From positions 1 to 19,119 of the forward strand of contig CALYNN010000008.1 in assembly GCA_945221685.1 (NCBI GenBank): a stretch of 19,119 bases of DNA, written 5' to 3'. Source of the stretch: an uncultured Clostridia bacterium. Lineage in GTDB: Bacteria > Bacillota > Clostridia > Oscillospirales > Acutalibacteraceae. Of this stretch, positions 1-6,676 are shown piece by piece; the stretch's first letter is position 1, and every line of letters begins with the position of its first letter. The notes beneath the pieces are model-generated. The model searched no databases. It had not been told where the DNA came from and worked only from the letters and a program-made list of their open reading frames with translations. The position numbers were made by a program, and so were the translations under genes.

Positions 1-15
1 AAGGTTGTTTTTTTT

Positions 16-225
16 TTATTGATATCTCACTTTATCCTTTAAATCCTCGCGAATAAAAGGCTCTCCGCCTGTTATGTTTGTAAAATACATAGGCGGCAGC
101 TTTTTTATAGCCTCAACCGTAAGCTCCTCCTCGGGCTTTGAGGGCTTCTTGTATCTGTTGCACATATTGCACCGTGCGTTACAGCGGTATGTAACAATAA
201 CTGTACCGTTTAGTTTTTTTGTCAT
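16..225 (-). pseudogene. Truncated radical SAM protein, N-terminal part only
   Basis: The 69-residue frame starts with ATG at 225, four bases after the preceding gene's stop, with an AAGGAAT ribosome binding site inside that gene's end. It has the radical SAM signature CNARCNMC (CX3CX2C, residues 16-23), which binds a [4Fe-4S] cluster, and the ITGGEPF motif that contacts S-adenosylmethionine's methionine moiety. Family members are usually 280-400 residues, so only about the first quarter is present. After the GGEP motif the frame ends in DKVRYQ and a TAA at 16-18, followed by a run of ten A on the coding strand. No frame in the 15 remaining bases restores the protein. It is probably a truncated remnant at the far end of the polysaccharide operon. 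The rest could lie beyond the window after a deletion or frameshift. The identity of the fold is clear; the substrate is unknown. Confidence 0.6.
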
Positions 226-228
226 ATG

Positions 229-648
229 TTATTCCTTCTTTGATTTTGAAAAATCACCAAGCATAAGAGCCCGTGTGATTTTGAATTTTCTTATAATGTA
301 TTTTGATACAGGAATAGGAACTAACAGTCCTGTTATACACATCAAAAGCGAATAAATAATATAAGGCATATGGAGCATTGAGCCGCATACTACACGAATG
401 GAAATTTGAACATAGTAGCCAATCATATAAATATCCATTCCGTAATTGCCTATAACCGAAAATGCTTTTTTCAGCGACTTTACCTGAGTTACGGCTAAAG
501 CAATCATATACCAAAGCAGTATGTTAAAAATGCATAAATCCCAAAGCGCTTTTATCACCGTCAAAGGAATGACCTATTATTACCCAAACGATAATGAGCG
601 CTCTGAAAATATTAAGCTCGTCATAGTACCTTTTTTTGCATCCGGCAT
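229..648 (-). pseudogene. Acyltransferase-3 family pseudogene (O-acetyltransferase type), internally deleted and frameshifted
   Basis: Two fragments of one membrane acyltransferase-3 (OafA-like) gene are visible. The N-terminal piece (about 628-524) reads YYDELNIFRALIIVWVIIGH, the family's first membrane helix with its conserved His in a GHSF context, and stops at 524. The C-terminal piece, in the next frame (about 528-229), reads NILLWYMIALAV through GNYGMDIYMIGYYVQ and ends in a Lys-rich tail. The helices that normally separate these (roughly 200 residues in a 330-370 residue family) are missing. The likely ATG at 646-648 is out of frame with the N-terminal piece by one base across a run of seven A (632-638). 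An eighth A would give MPDAKKRYYDEL, so there is a second lesion. It lies 12 bases after the upstream glycosyltransferase, so the intact ancestor probably O-acylated the exopolysaccharide. Confidence 0.82.
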
Positions 649-660
649 AGCTATACCCCG

Positions 661-1845
661 TTAGTTTTTGTATATTTCAATCAGTTTTTCTGTATAATCC
701 TCAATGGTTTCAAAAGCTGCCTCGGCACAGAATGTGCTCATTTGCGATGCTTTTTCGCCGTTTTCGGTTAATGATTTAATTGCTGCTTCAAATTGCCTTT
801 CGTTGCCTGCTTCAAAAAGAATTCCTGTTTTTCCGTCGTCAATAAGCTCGGGAATTCCGCCTATGCGCGAAGCCACAACAGGCGTGCCGCAGGAAATGCT
901 TTCCATAACGGAGAATGGGCAGTTTTCATACCAAATGCTTGGATAAACTGTAAGCCGTGCTTTAGCAATAAGCTCCGCAAGCTCACTGCCTGTTTTAAAT
1001 CCGACAAATTCAACATTGTCTGCGCCCTTAATCTCGTCCTCTAAAGGACCGGAGCCGGCGGCAAGAAATTTAACGCCTTTGGTTTTCAGTATTGTATCAA
1101 TGCCCTTTTCCTTGCTGAATCTGCCGAAATAGAGAACATAGTCCTCCTTTTCGCAGTTGGGCGTTTCAATTTTTTCAATAAAATTATGTATTGCAACGGT
1201 TTTGCCTTTAAACACAGGATTAGTGTCAAGCCTGCTTTTCATAAATTCACTGCAGCAGATTACAGAGTCAAGCTGCTCGTAAACCTTGTTTTTATTCCAG
1301 TAAAATGCCTCAGCCGTGCCTACTGCGGATTTCAGCAGGGAGGAGTGAACGCATCTTCCTTTAGTACAGTTTATAAATTTTCCGCCCAGGCATTTTTCGC
1401 ATATGCTGTCGTCATTATACATCATATGGTTGGGGCAGATTAGCTGGTAGTCGTGAGCAGTATAAACAATTTTAAGGCTTCTGCCGTTTTCCTTTTCCCA
1501 TTTTCTTGCTTCAAGAATTATTGACGGCGTGAGCTGATAGTTAAAGTTGTTTAGGTGCATTACATCAGGCTGAAAGCTGTCAAGCACAAGACGCAGCTTC
1601 TGCCGCGCTTCCTTGGAATAGACGGTTTTTAAGGAAAGCTTAATCTTTTTCAAAGCGCCGGAATTATGAAAATCCATATTTTCTGTATATGCCTCGGCAC
1701 TATTTGAAACGCAGTTGTCCTTATGCTCCATTCCGAAATATTCAACCGAATGACCTAATGATGTGAGATATTCTCCCAACCTCAGCATATATGTTTCCGA
1801 GCCGCCGTTGGGGTACAGAAACTTGTTTACCATTAAAATTTTCAT
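661..1845 (-). CDS. GT4-family glycosyltransferase with Cys-rich insert, exopolysaccharide assembly
   Basis: Predicted cytosolic GT-B glycosyltransferase of 394 residues that would add a sugar to the lipid-linked repeat unit. The N-terminal acceptor domain begins MKILMVNKFLYPNGGSE. The C-terminal nucleotide-sugar domain shows GRFSKEKG (241-248), AAGSGP and the EX7E motif E307-E315 in YENCPFSVMES, followed by GTPVVASRIGGIPELI. A cluster of five Cys (137, 149, 152, 160, 165), with spacing CEKC and later C-x4-C, sits in the N-domain. Such an insert is recognisable in one GT4 subgroup and could bind metal. The ATG at 1845 was chosen because GGTGA precedes it and homology begins there. A longer in-frame opening to 2055 overlaps the upstream gene and lacks support. 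It lies 4 nt after the upstream stop. Donor and acceptor sugars cannot be read from sequence. Confidence 0.9.
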   Translation of the reverse strand: MKILMVNKFLYPNGGSETYMLRLGEYLTSLGHSVEYFGMEHKDNCVSNSAEAYTENMDFHNSGALKKIKLSLKTVYSKEARQKLRLVLDSFQPDVMHLNNFNYQLTPSIILEARKWEKENGRSLKIVYTAHDYQLICPNHMMYNDDSICEKCLGGKFINCTKGRCVHSSLLKSAVGTAEAFYWNKNKVYEQLDSVICCSEFMKSRLDTNPVFKGKTVAIHNFIEKIETPNCEKEDYVLYFGRFSKEKGIDTILKTKGVKFLAAGSGPLEDEIKGADNVEFVGFKTGSELAELIAKARLTVYPSIWYENCPFSVMESISCGTPVVASRIGGIPELIDDGKTGILFEAGNERQFEAAIKSLTENGEKASQMSTFCAEAAFETIEDYTEKLIEIYKN

Positions 1846-1849
1846 TTGC

Positions 1850-2971
1850 TCACCGTTTTTCATATAGCTCAAGGGTTTTGTCAACAACCTTATCCCAGCT
1901 GTATTTTTTGCATATGTATTCCCTTGCCTGAGCCTTATAGGCATCAACAAGCTCTTTGCTTTCAATAAGCTCTTGCAGGGCGTCTCGTAAAGACTCCTTA
2001 CTGCCTTTTTCAAAATATACCGCCCTGTCGCCGCATACCTCAGTGCATTCGGCAATGTTAGAGGTAAGGCAGCAGTTGCCGTAGCTCATAGCCTCCAAAA
2101 GACTTAAGGGCATACCCTCAATATCGCTGGGCAGACAGTAAATATAGGCGTTTGAGTATAGCTCGTCGAGAATTTCACCCTGAACAAAATCAGTAAAAAT
2201 TATGTTGTTATTGCCCGAAGCGGCTTTTTTTACCTCGCTCATATAATCGTCCGTATGGCTTGCACCTCCGGCAATAACAAGCTTTTTGTCGGTGTCAAGG
2301 TCGTTGTAGGCTTCAATAAGCGTATGAACACGCTTTTCGGGAACTATTCTACCGAGATAAAGAATGTACCCGTCCTTTTCAAGATTGAATTTATTCTTTA
2401 TTAGATCGGCGTCTCTTAAAGCAGGCTCTGATACTCCGTTTGGTATGTAAACTGTTTCGCGGTTATATTTGTCAAGAAAATATCTGCGAACATTTTCGGA
2501 AAGCACTATGATTTCGTCTGCGTATTTTGCCGCCGTCTTTTCACCGAATAAGAGAAATTTTGTGGCAAAGCCGCCCCACTTGGAGCGTTGCCAGTCAAGT
2601 CCGTGGATTGTTGCAATAACTCTTTTACCGAAAAGCTTTGGCAAAAAGCAAAATGCACAGGGACCCTCAGCGTGAAAATGAACAATGTCATACTTTCCGA
2701 AGGAGGCTCTTATTGCGGCAAGGAGGCTGTAAACAACAGCGTTAAGCTTACTGCTTTGAAAGGTAAATACGGTTTTAATTTTTACACCGTTTAGCTCCTT
2801 TAAGCTATTTCCCGTTTCAAATTCTTTACCTGAAACATGGTGCCCCCTGCGGTTGTAGGCCACAACCTTGTGACCCCGTTTTACAAGGGCGGAGGAAAGC
2901 TTCTCAACAACAATTTCTATTCCGCCTTCACGGGAGGGTATTCTTTTGTGGCCTATCATTGCAATGTTCAT
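1850..2971 (-). CDS. GT4-family glycosyltransferase, exopolysaccharide assembly
   Basis: A 373-residue GT-B glycosyltransferase. The N-terminal MNIAMIGHKRIPSREGGIE resembles the DUF1972-type N-domain of rhamnosyltransferase-like GT4 enzymes, with the glycine-rich loop that contacts the acceptor or diphosphate. The C-terminal donor domain has YLGRIVPEKR (205-213), IAGG, and the EX7E motif E285-E293 in DIEGMPLSLLEAMSYG. No membrane segment or signal peptide is present, so it should act on the cytosolic membrane face. The ATG at 2971 is preferred over the in-frame GTG at 2983, because that GTG is part of the AAGGGTG ribosome binding site. The start is one base after the stop of the initiating transferase gene, which implies translational coupling. 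The specificity is unknown; a deoxyhexose transferase is only a guess from the N-domain type. Confidence 0.9.
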   Translation of the reverse strand: MNIAMIGHKRIPSREGGIEIVVEKLSSALVKRGHKVVAYNRRGHHVSGKEFETGNSLKELNGVKIKTVFTFQSSKLNAVVYSLLAAIRASFGKYDIVHFHAEGPCAFCFLPKLFGKRVIATIHGLDWQRSKWGGFATKFLLFGEKTAAKYADEIIVLSENVRRYFLDKYNRETVYIPNGVSEPALRDADLIKNKFNLEKDGYILYLGRIVPEKRVHTLIEAYNDLDTDKKLVIAGGASHTDDYMSEVKKAASGNNNIIFTDFVQGEILDELYSNAYIYCLPSDIEGMPLSLLEAMSYGNCCLTSNIAECTEVCGDRAVYFEKGSKESLRDALQELIESKELVDAYKAQAREYICKKYSWDKVVDKTLELYEKR

Positions 2972-2972
2972 A

Positions 2973-4472
2973 CTATTCCGCACCCTTATGAGTCAGTACA
3001 ACGCCAACGGTTTTAAACAAAATTTTTATATCAAGCCATAATGACCAGTTATCTATGTATTGACAGTCAAGCCTTACAACCTCTTCAAAGTCCTGAATAT
3101 CAGACCTGCCTGAAACCTGCCATATTCCCGTAATTCCGGGTTTAAGTGAAAGCCTTCTTTTGTGGTGGCTTTCGTATTGCTCAAACTCGTCGATGGTCGG
3201 AGGTCTTGTGCCCACAAGGCTCATATCGCCCTTAAGCACATTCCAAAACTGAGGAAGCTCGTCAATGCTGTATTTACGAATGAATTTGCCGACCTTTGTT
3301 ATTCTCGGGTCGTCGTCCATCTTAAACATAAGGCCGTTCATTTTGTTTTGCTCCATAAGAGCCTTTTTTCTTTCCTCGGCGTCAACATACATTGAACGAA
3401 GCTTGTAGATATTGAATACTCTGCCGTTTTTTCCTACTCTCTGCTGCTTGAAAATAAGCGGTCCCGGCGACTCCAGCTTAAGTGGAATTGCCGTAATAAG
3501 AATAATCGGCAAAGAAATTATTGAGCCTATAAGTCCGCCAACAATATCAAAGACTCTTTTAACAATAAGGTGTCTTTCGTTGTGAACTGCCGGCGAAAAT
3601 ACAGCCATTGGATAACCGGCTTTAATGTTGCAGTTAATGTTGTCAAATTTGCTTTGCTCAACAATTTTTTCAAGGGAAGGAATTGTAACATTAACTGTAA
3701 TGCCCATATCCTCAAGCTCTTCAATAATTTCCGCAACCTTTTCGTTCATTCCCTCAGGCAGATTTATATAGACCTCGTCAAGAGAAGCGGTTCTTATCCA
3801 ACCGAAAAGGTTTTCCTCGTTGGCAACAACGGGAATGCCCTGAATTTCGTTAATGTTGCTTCCGTATGAAACTTTTACGCCTCCGTCGTTTTCAGTGTAA
3901 GTAAGAGTTCGCTTCTTGTAGCTTCCGTTTTCAAGGCGCGTGTCAATCAAGGCAATTGCCTTAATATTTTTTGTCCAGTCAAACTTAAGCTTTGAAACAA
4001 ATTCATCAACCTTGTCGCAGGTGGATATAATACCTGTTTGGGTGGCGAGCTTTGAATTGGAGGAAATACGAATCATAAATTTTTTTGCTAAGTACCTGAA
4101 TAGCATTGAAACAAACAGGTAGATAAAAAATACACCGAAAAACAGATATCTTGATTCAGTAATTTCGTTTTTGGTAAGTATCAAAAAAACGCCGAAGCAA
4201 CAGAAGGTAAGCACGCTGTTTCGTATGCTCGCCATAATTTCCATAGGCTTGCTTCTTTTCAGCAGGTTTATTGGCGACGCAAACAGAACGAAAATTATTG
4301 TGTATGCAACAAATAAAACGAGAAAATAATTAATCCAGGATATTAATTCGTAATCAGGGATTTTATGAAGAATAACATCGAATATTAAAATTCCCAGTAA
4401 ATTCGATATAACAAGGGCAGTAATCTCTGTGAAAAATTCAATTATTCTTTGAAATTTTCTTCTGTTTCTCAT
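2973..4472 (-). CDS. Undecaprenyl-phosphate sugar phosphotransferase (polyprenyl glycosylphosphotransferase)
   Basis: This membrane enzyme starts repeat-unit synthesis by moving a sugar-1-phosphate from a nucleotide sugar to undecaprenyl phosphate. It has 499 residues, the usual WbaP/CpsE size. Four hydrophobic helices lie in residues 15-130, then a CoA-binding-like central domain (about 145-270), then the catalytic bacterial sugar transferase domain (about 300-499). The latter begins with the membrane-inserted hairpin KRVFDIVGGLIGSIISLP and has LESPGPLIFKQQRVG, YKLRSMYVDAE (356-366), DDDPRITKVG, DELPQFWNVLKGDMSLVGTR (404-423) and PGITGIWQVSGR. All key motifs look intact. The start is ATG 8 nt after the kinase stop, with AGGTG upstream. 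Galactose-, glucose- or GlcNAc-phosphate specificity cannot be decided here. Confidence 0.95.
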   Translation of the reverse strand: MRNRRKFQRIIEFFTEITALVISNLLGILIFDVILHKIPDYELISWINYFLVLFVAYTIIFVLFASPINLLKRSKPMEIMASIRNSVLTFCCFGVFLILTKNEITESRYLFFGVFFIYLFVSMLFRYLAKKFMIRISSNSKLATQTGIISTCDKVDEFVSKLKFDWTKNIKAIALIDTRLENGSYKKRTLTYTENDGGVKVSYGSNINEIQGIPVVANEENLFGWIRTASLDEVYINLPEGMNEKVAEIIEELEDMGITVNVTIPSLEKIVEQSKFDNINCNIKAGYPMAVFSPAVHNERHLIVKRVFDIVGGLIGSIISLPIILITAIPLKLESPGPLIFKQQRVGKNGRVFNIYKLRSMYVDAEERKKALMEQNKMNGLMFKMDDDPRITKVGKFIRKYSIDELPQFWNVLKGDMSLVGTRPPTIDEFEQYESHHKRRLSLKPGITGIWQVSGRSDIQDFEEVVRLDCQYIDNWSLWLDIKILFKTVGVVLTHKGAE

Positions 4473-4480
4473 CTTTGCAC

Positions 4481-5302
4481 CTACTTGTATCTGTTATATC
4501 TGTTGTATCCGTTGTAGCCGTAGTTGTAATTATAATTATAGTTGTAGTTATACTTGTACTTGCTATACCTTGAATGGTAGCCACGCTTGTAGTAAGAGGA
4601 ATAACGCTTGCCTGTTGCATTGGCGTCGTTAAATACAAAGCCTACTATCGGCGCCTCAATGCTCTTTAAGGCATTAACAGTTGTTCGTACATCCTGAATA
4701 TCTGTTGTTTCGGATTTAACAACAAGTATATAGCCGGTGGCTTTAGAGGCAAACGATGTAGAGTCTGTTACAAGGTTAATAGGCGGCGTGTCGATAAACA
4801 CACAGTCGTAATGCGCCTTAACAAATTCCAGCAGCTTATCCATTCGCGACGAGGAAAGCAGCTCTGCCGGATTTGGAGGGATTTTTCCTGCCGTTAAAAC
4901 GGAGAGATTTTCTACATCGGTTTTTGATACGGTGATGCTGTCGGTAAGACCTGCAAGAATTTCGGATAACCCGTTTTTAACAGGAATCGAGAACATACGG
5001 TGAATAGTGGGATTTCTCATATCGGCGTCAATAAGAAGTGTACGCTTTCCCATCTGTGCAAATGAAATTGCAAGGTTGATTGCGTTTATTGACTTACCGT
5101 TGTTTGCAAGGGGACTTGATACAACAAATATGGGGCATTTTTCGCCCTGCTGGGTGAAAAGAAGGTTAGTTCTTATTGCGTTGTATGCTTCTTTAACAAC
5201 AAAGGGTGATTCCTGACAAAGCATCTTTTTTTGGTCATCACGGGAGAAGCCTAAGGATTTTTGCTTTTTGTTTTTCTTTTCCTTGCTCTGTGTTACTGCC
5301 AT
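4481..5302 (-). CDS. Bacterial tyrosine kinase (CpsD/EpsB/YwqD type) with extended Tyr-rich tail
   Basis: Cytosolic BY-kinase that autophosphorylates a C-terminal tyrosine cluster to control exopolysaccharide chain length and export, activated by the adjacent CpsC-type membrane protein. It has 273 residues. Walker A is at 62-71 but reads SSPLANNGKS, where family members normally have PGEGKS/T; the Lys70 and Ser71 are kept. Walker A' is LLIDADMRNP (89-98) and Walker B is CVFIDTPP (167-174). AYNAIRTN near residue 39 matches the oligomerisation motif (EX2RX2R-like region) region, though the full motif is not present. The last 40 residues hold 16 Tyr (234-272), including six Tyr alternating with Asn. 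The usual tail has about three to seven Tyr. An AAAGGAGG ribosome binding site lies in the preceding gene's end, one base separates the genes, and expression should be coupled. Confidence 0.95.
   Translation of the reverse strand: MAVTQSKEKKNKKQKSLGFSRDDQKKMLCQESPFVVKEAYNAIRTNLLFTQQGEKCPIFVVSSPLANNGKSINAINLAISFAQMGKRTLLIDADMRNPTIHRMFSIPVKNGLSEILAGLTDSITVSKTDVENLSVLTAGKIPPNPAELLSSSRMDKLLEFVKAHYDCVFIDTPPINLVTDSTSFASKATGYILVVKSETTDIQDVRTTVNALKSIEAPIVGFVFNDANATGKRYSSYYKRGYHSRYSKYKYNYNYNYNYNYGYNGYNRYNRYK
4520..4552 (-). repeat. Tandem Tyr-Asn codon repeat in kinase tail
   Basis: Six Tyr codons alternate with five Asn codons (residues 251-261 of the kinase), giving a degenerate 6-bp period of TAY-AAY. 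Flanking units are near copies (YGYNGYNRYNRY), so the whole stretch from about 4487 appears to have grown from short in-frame duplications. Because the period is a multiple of three, slippage would change the number of tyrosines without breaking the frame. Confidence 0.8.
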
Positions 5303-5303
5303 A

Positions 5304-6086
5304 TCAGTTTTCCTCCTTTTCTGCTGATTTTAATTCTGCCGCAGATTTTGGTGTTTCTGTATTACCACCCTCTGCCTTTGCCTTTTCCGATACAGGTATG
5401 AGCCTTGGTATAGAGCCCAAAATCGGTATATCAAATTCTCTTTCAAGGTCTTTTTCATCCTTGATGCTTGTGTCAAACAGCTCTTTAATGAAGAAGAATA
5501 CGAAGCTGAGAATAAAGCCCGCCGCAAGTCCTATGGTGATATTTTTCTTCATATTGGGAGATGACGGCGATGAGGGAAGAACAGCATTATCAATAATTGA
5601 AACACCACCAACCTTTAGCACTCTTACAATTTCGTCAGGGCAGGTGTCGGCAATGGCGTTGGCAACATCCATTGCTGTTTGGGGATTTGTGCTTGTAATG
5701 CTTATCTGAAATGCAAGGGTTTCGTTAACCTGCGCACAGCTCATCATTGATTTGATTTGACCGGCGCTTAAAGTGTTGTCAAATTTATCGGAAACCTTTT
5801 CAAGAAAGGAGTTGCTCTTAACAACCTCAAGGTAAGTTTTAACAAGCTTTTCGGAAGCGTCAATTTCACTGCTGCTTATACTGCTGTCGGAGCCGATACG
5901 GTTGTCGTTGTTGCTGTAAGCATAAAGCTTAACCGTTGCCGTATATTTTGGGTCGATGAAAAAATTTGTAAAGCAGCCTGCAAGTATTCCGCCGATCAAA
6001 GCGAAAATAAGTATGAATACAAATTTTTTCTTCAGCATTTCAAAAATTTTTCTCAGGTCTATTTCTATTTCTCTGTTTTCTTCCAT
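5304..6086 (-). CDS. Polysaccharide co-polymerase, Wzz/CpsC-type chain-length modulator and kinase activator
   Basis: Membrane protein of 260 residues with the typical Wzz layout. A short cytosolic N-terminus (EIEIDLRKIFEMLKKKF) leads into TM1 (about 22-42), an extracytoplasmic domain (43-180) begins with the conserved DPKYTATVKLYAY, and the proline-rich PSSPSSPN (171-178) precedes TM2 (182-202). A cytosolic tail with DEKDLEREFDIPILGSIPRL follows, which in this family activates the partner tyrosine kinase. The tail is extended by about 30 polar, Glu/Lys-rich residues. The ATG at 6086 was chosen because of the strong AGGAGG seven bases upstream; an in-frame opening to 6140 runs into the promoter. 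First gene of the operon; the kinase starts one base after its stop. No adjacent tyrosine phosphatase (CpsB/PHP type) is in the window. Confidence 0.95.
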   Translation of the reverse strand: MEENREIEIDLRKIFEMLKKKFVFILIFALIGGILAGCFTNFFIDPKYTATVKLYAYSNNDNRIGSDSSISSSEIDASEKLVKTYLEVVKSNSFLEKVSDKFDNTLSAGQIKSMMSCAQVNETLAFQISITSTNPQTAMDVANAIADTCPDEIVRVLKVGGVSIIDNAVLPSSPSSPNMKKNITIGLAAGFILSFVFFFIKELFDTSIKDEKDLEREFDIPILGSIPRLIPVSEKAKAEGGNTETPKSAAELKSAEKEEN

Positions 6087-6130
6087 AACATCCTCCTGCT
6101 GGTGATATGCTAATAATATAATTATTATAT

Positions 6131-6159
6131 ATAATAACAATTTAAAAGAAATAAGTCAA
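6131..6159 (-). promoter_or_regulatory. Promoter of the exopolysaccharide operon
   Basis: On the minus strand TTGACT (6159-6154) and TATTAT (6136-6131) are separated by 17 bp, a good sigma-A match. The predicted transcript would start near 6124 and give a leader of about 38 nt before the CpsC-type gene. The flanking DNA is very AT-rich, so a nearby alternative -10 is possible. Confidence 0.7.
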
Positions 6160-6245
6160 TAAAAAACACGGCTTTTTGTATTTTTCTTTGCATTTAATTG
6201 TGAACTTTAACAGTTTTTTACTGCAATATTTGGCTAATTTAACAA

Positions 6246-6283
6246 CAAAATAAAAAAGCTCTTCAACATAAGCCGAAGAACTT
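6246..6283 (-). terminator. Intrinsic terminator after the Dabb-protein gene
   Basis: A 9-bp stem (6275-6283 with 6256-6264) encloses a 10-nt loop and is followed on the minus strand by TTTTTTATTTT. The central pair is G.U in minus-strand RNA but C.A in plus-strand RNA, so it fits termination of minus-strand transcripts. It separates the upstream genes from the exopolysaccharide operon. Confidence 0.8.
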
Positions 6284-6302
6284 TTTTTGCTGAAAATGTT
6301 TA

Positions 6303-6593
6303 TTACAGATAGTAATCAACGGCAACGGAGCTTTCGCTGACTGCGTGCATATGCTTTTTAACAACTCCGCAGTGGTAGCTGTCCTGCTGATACGCCTCAA
6401 GCGCCTTTTCGTCGTCAACCGTTACCTGAAGAATTATATCGTAGGAACGGGGTGAATGCAGAAAATCAACTCCTACCTCAATGCTTCTGAGTTGAGGCAC
6501 ATTGCCCTCCATAGACCTTAAAACCTCTGCGGTCTTTTCTGCATTTTCTTTGGTTGCATCTGCAAGCTTAAAGCAAACAATGTGTTTAACCAT
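6303..6593 (-). CDS. Dabb-domain protein (stress-responsive alpha/beta barrel)
   Basis: A 96-residue single-domain protein starting MVKHIVCFKL, the characteristic first strand of the Dabb family (PF07876), a dimeric ferredoxin-like alpha/beta barrel. GVDFLHSPRSYDIILQVTVDD and the later LEAYQQDSYHCGVVKKHM match the family's second half, including the HPxH-like region near the end. Bacterial members are mostly uncharacterised, so no reaction is assigned. The ATG at 6593 has AAAGGA upstream; a longer frame to 6671 would run back through the rny terminator. The gene sits about 40 nt after that terminator with no room for a full separate promoter, so it may be expressed by readthrough from rny. 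Confidence 0.88.
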   Translation of the reverse strand: MVKHIVCFKLADATKENAEKTAEVLRSMEGNVPQLRSIEVGVDFLHSPRSYDIILQVTVDDEKALEAYQQDSYHCGVVKKHMHAVSESSVAVDYYL

Positions 6594-6611
6594 AACTAAA
6601 AATCCTTTCTT

Positions 6612-6634
6612 TTTTGCATAAGAATTTTGCATAA
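6612..6634. repeat. Short direct repeat between rny terminator and Dabb gene
   Basis: TTTTGCATAA occurs twice (6612-6621 and 6625-6634) with a 3-bp spacer, so the period is 13 bp. The repeat fills most of the 40-bp gap before the Dabb gene's ribosome binding site and overlaps the terminator's T-run. It may be a chance duplication or a small regulatory site. Confidence 0.6.
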
Positions 6635-6668
6635 AAAACGGTGGGGAAAATATTATCATTCCCCACCG
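6633..6668 (-). terminator. Intrinsic terminator of rny
   Basis: A perfect 10-bp stem CGGTGGGGAA / TTCCCCACCG (6668-6659 with 6648-6639) encloses a 10-nt loop, followed on the minus strand by six T (6638-6633). It begins nine bases after the rny stop codon. Confidence 0.93.
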
Positions 6669-6676
6669 CATTAGAG

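Noticed and set aside
16..648. Radical SAM plus small neighbours considered as a RiPP peptide-modification locus
   Set aside because: No precursor-like small peptide is present; the neighbouring frame is a clear acyltransferase-3 remnant within a polysaccharide operon.
4487..4560. Repeat-rich stretch considered as a small CRISPR or noncoding repeat array
   Set aside because: The period is 6 bp and in frame with the kinase gene; it encodes the Tyr-rich tail.
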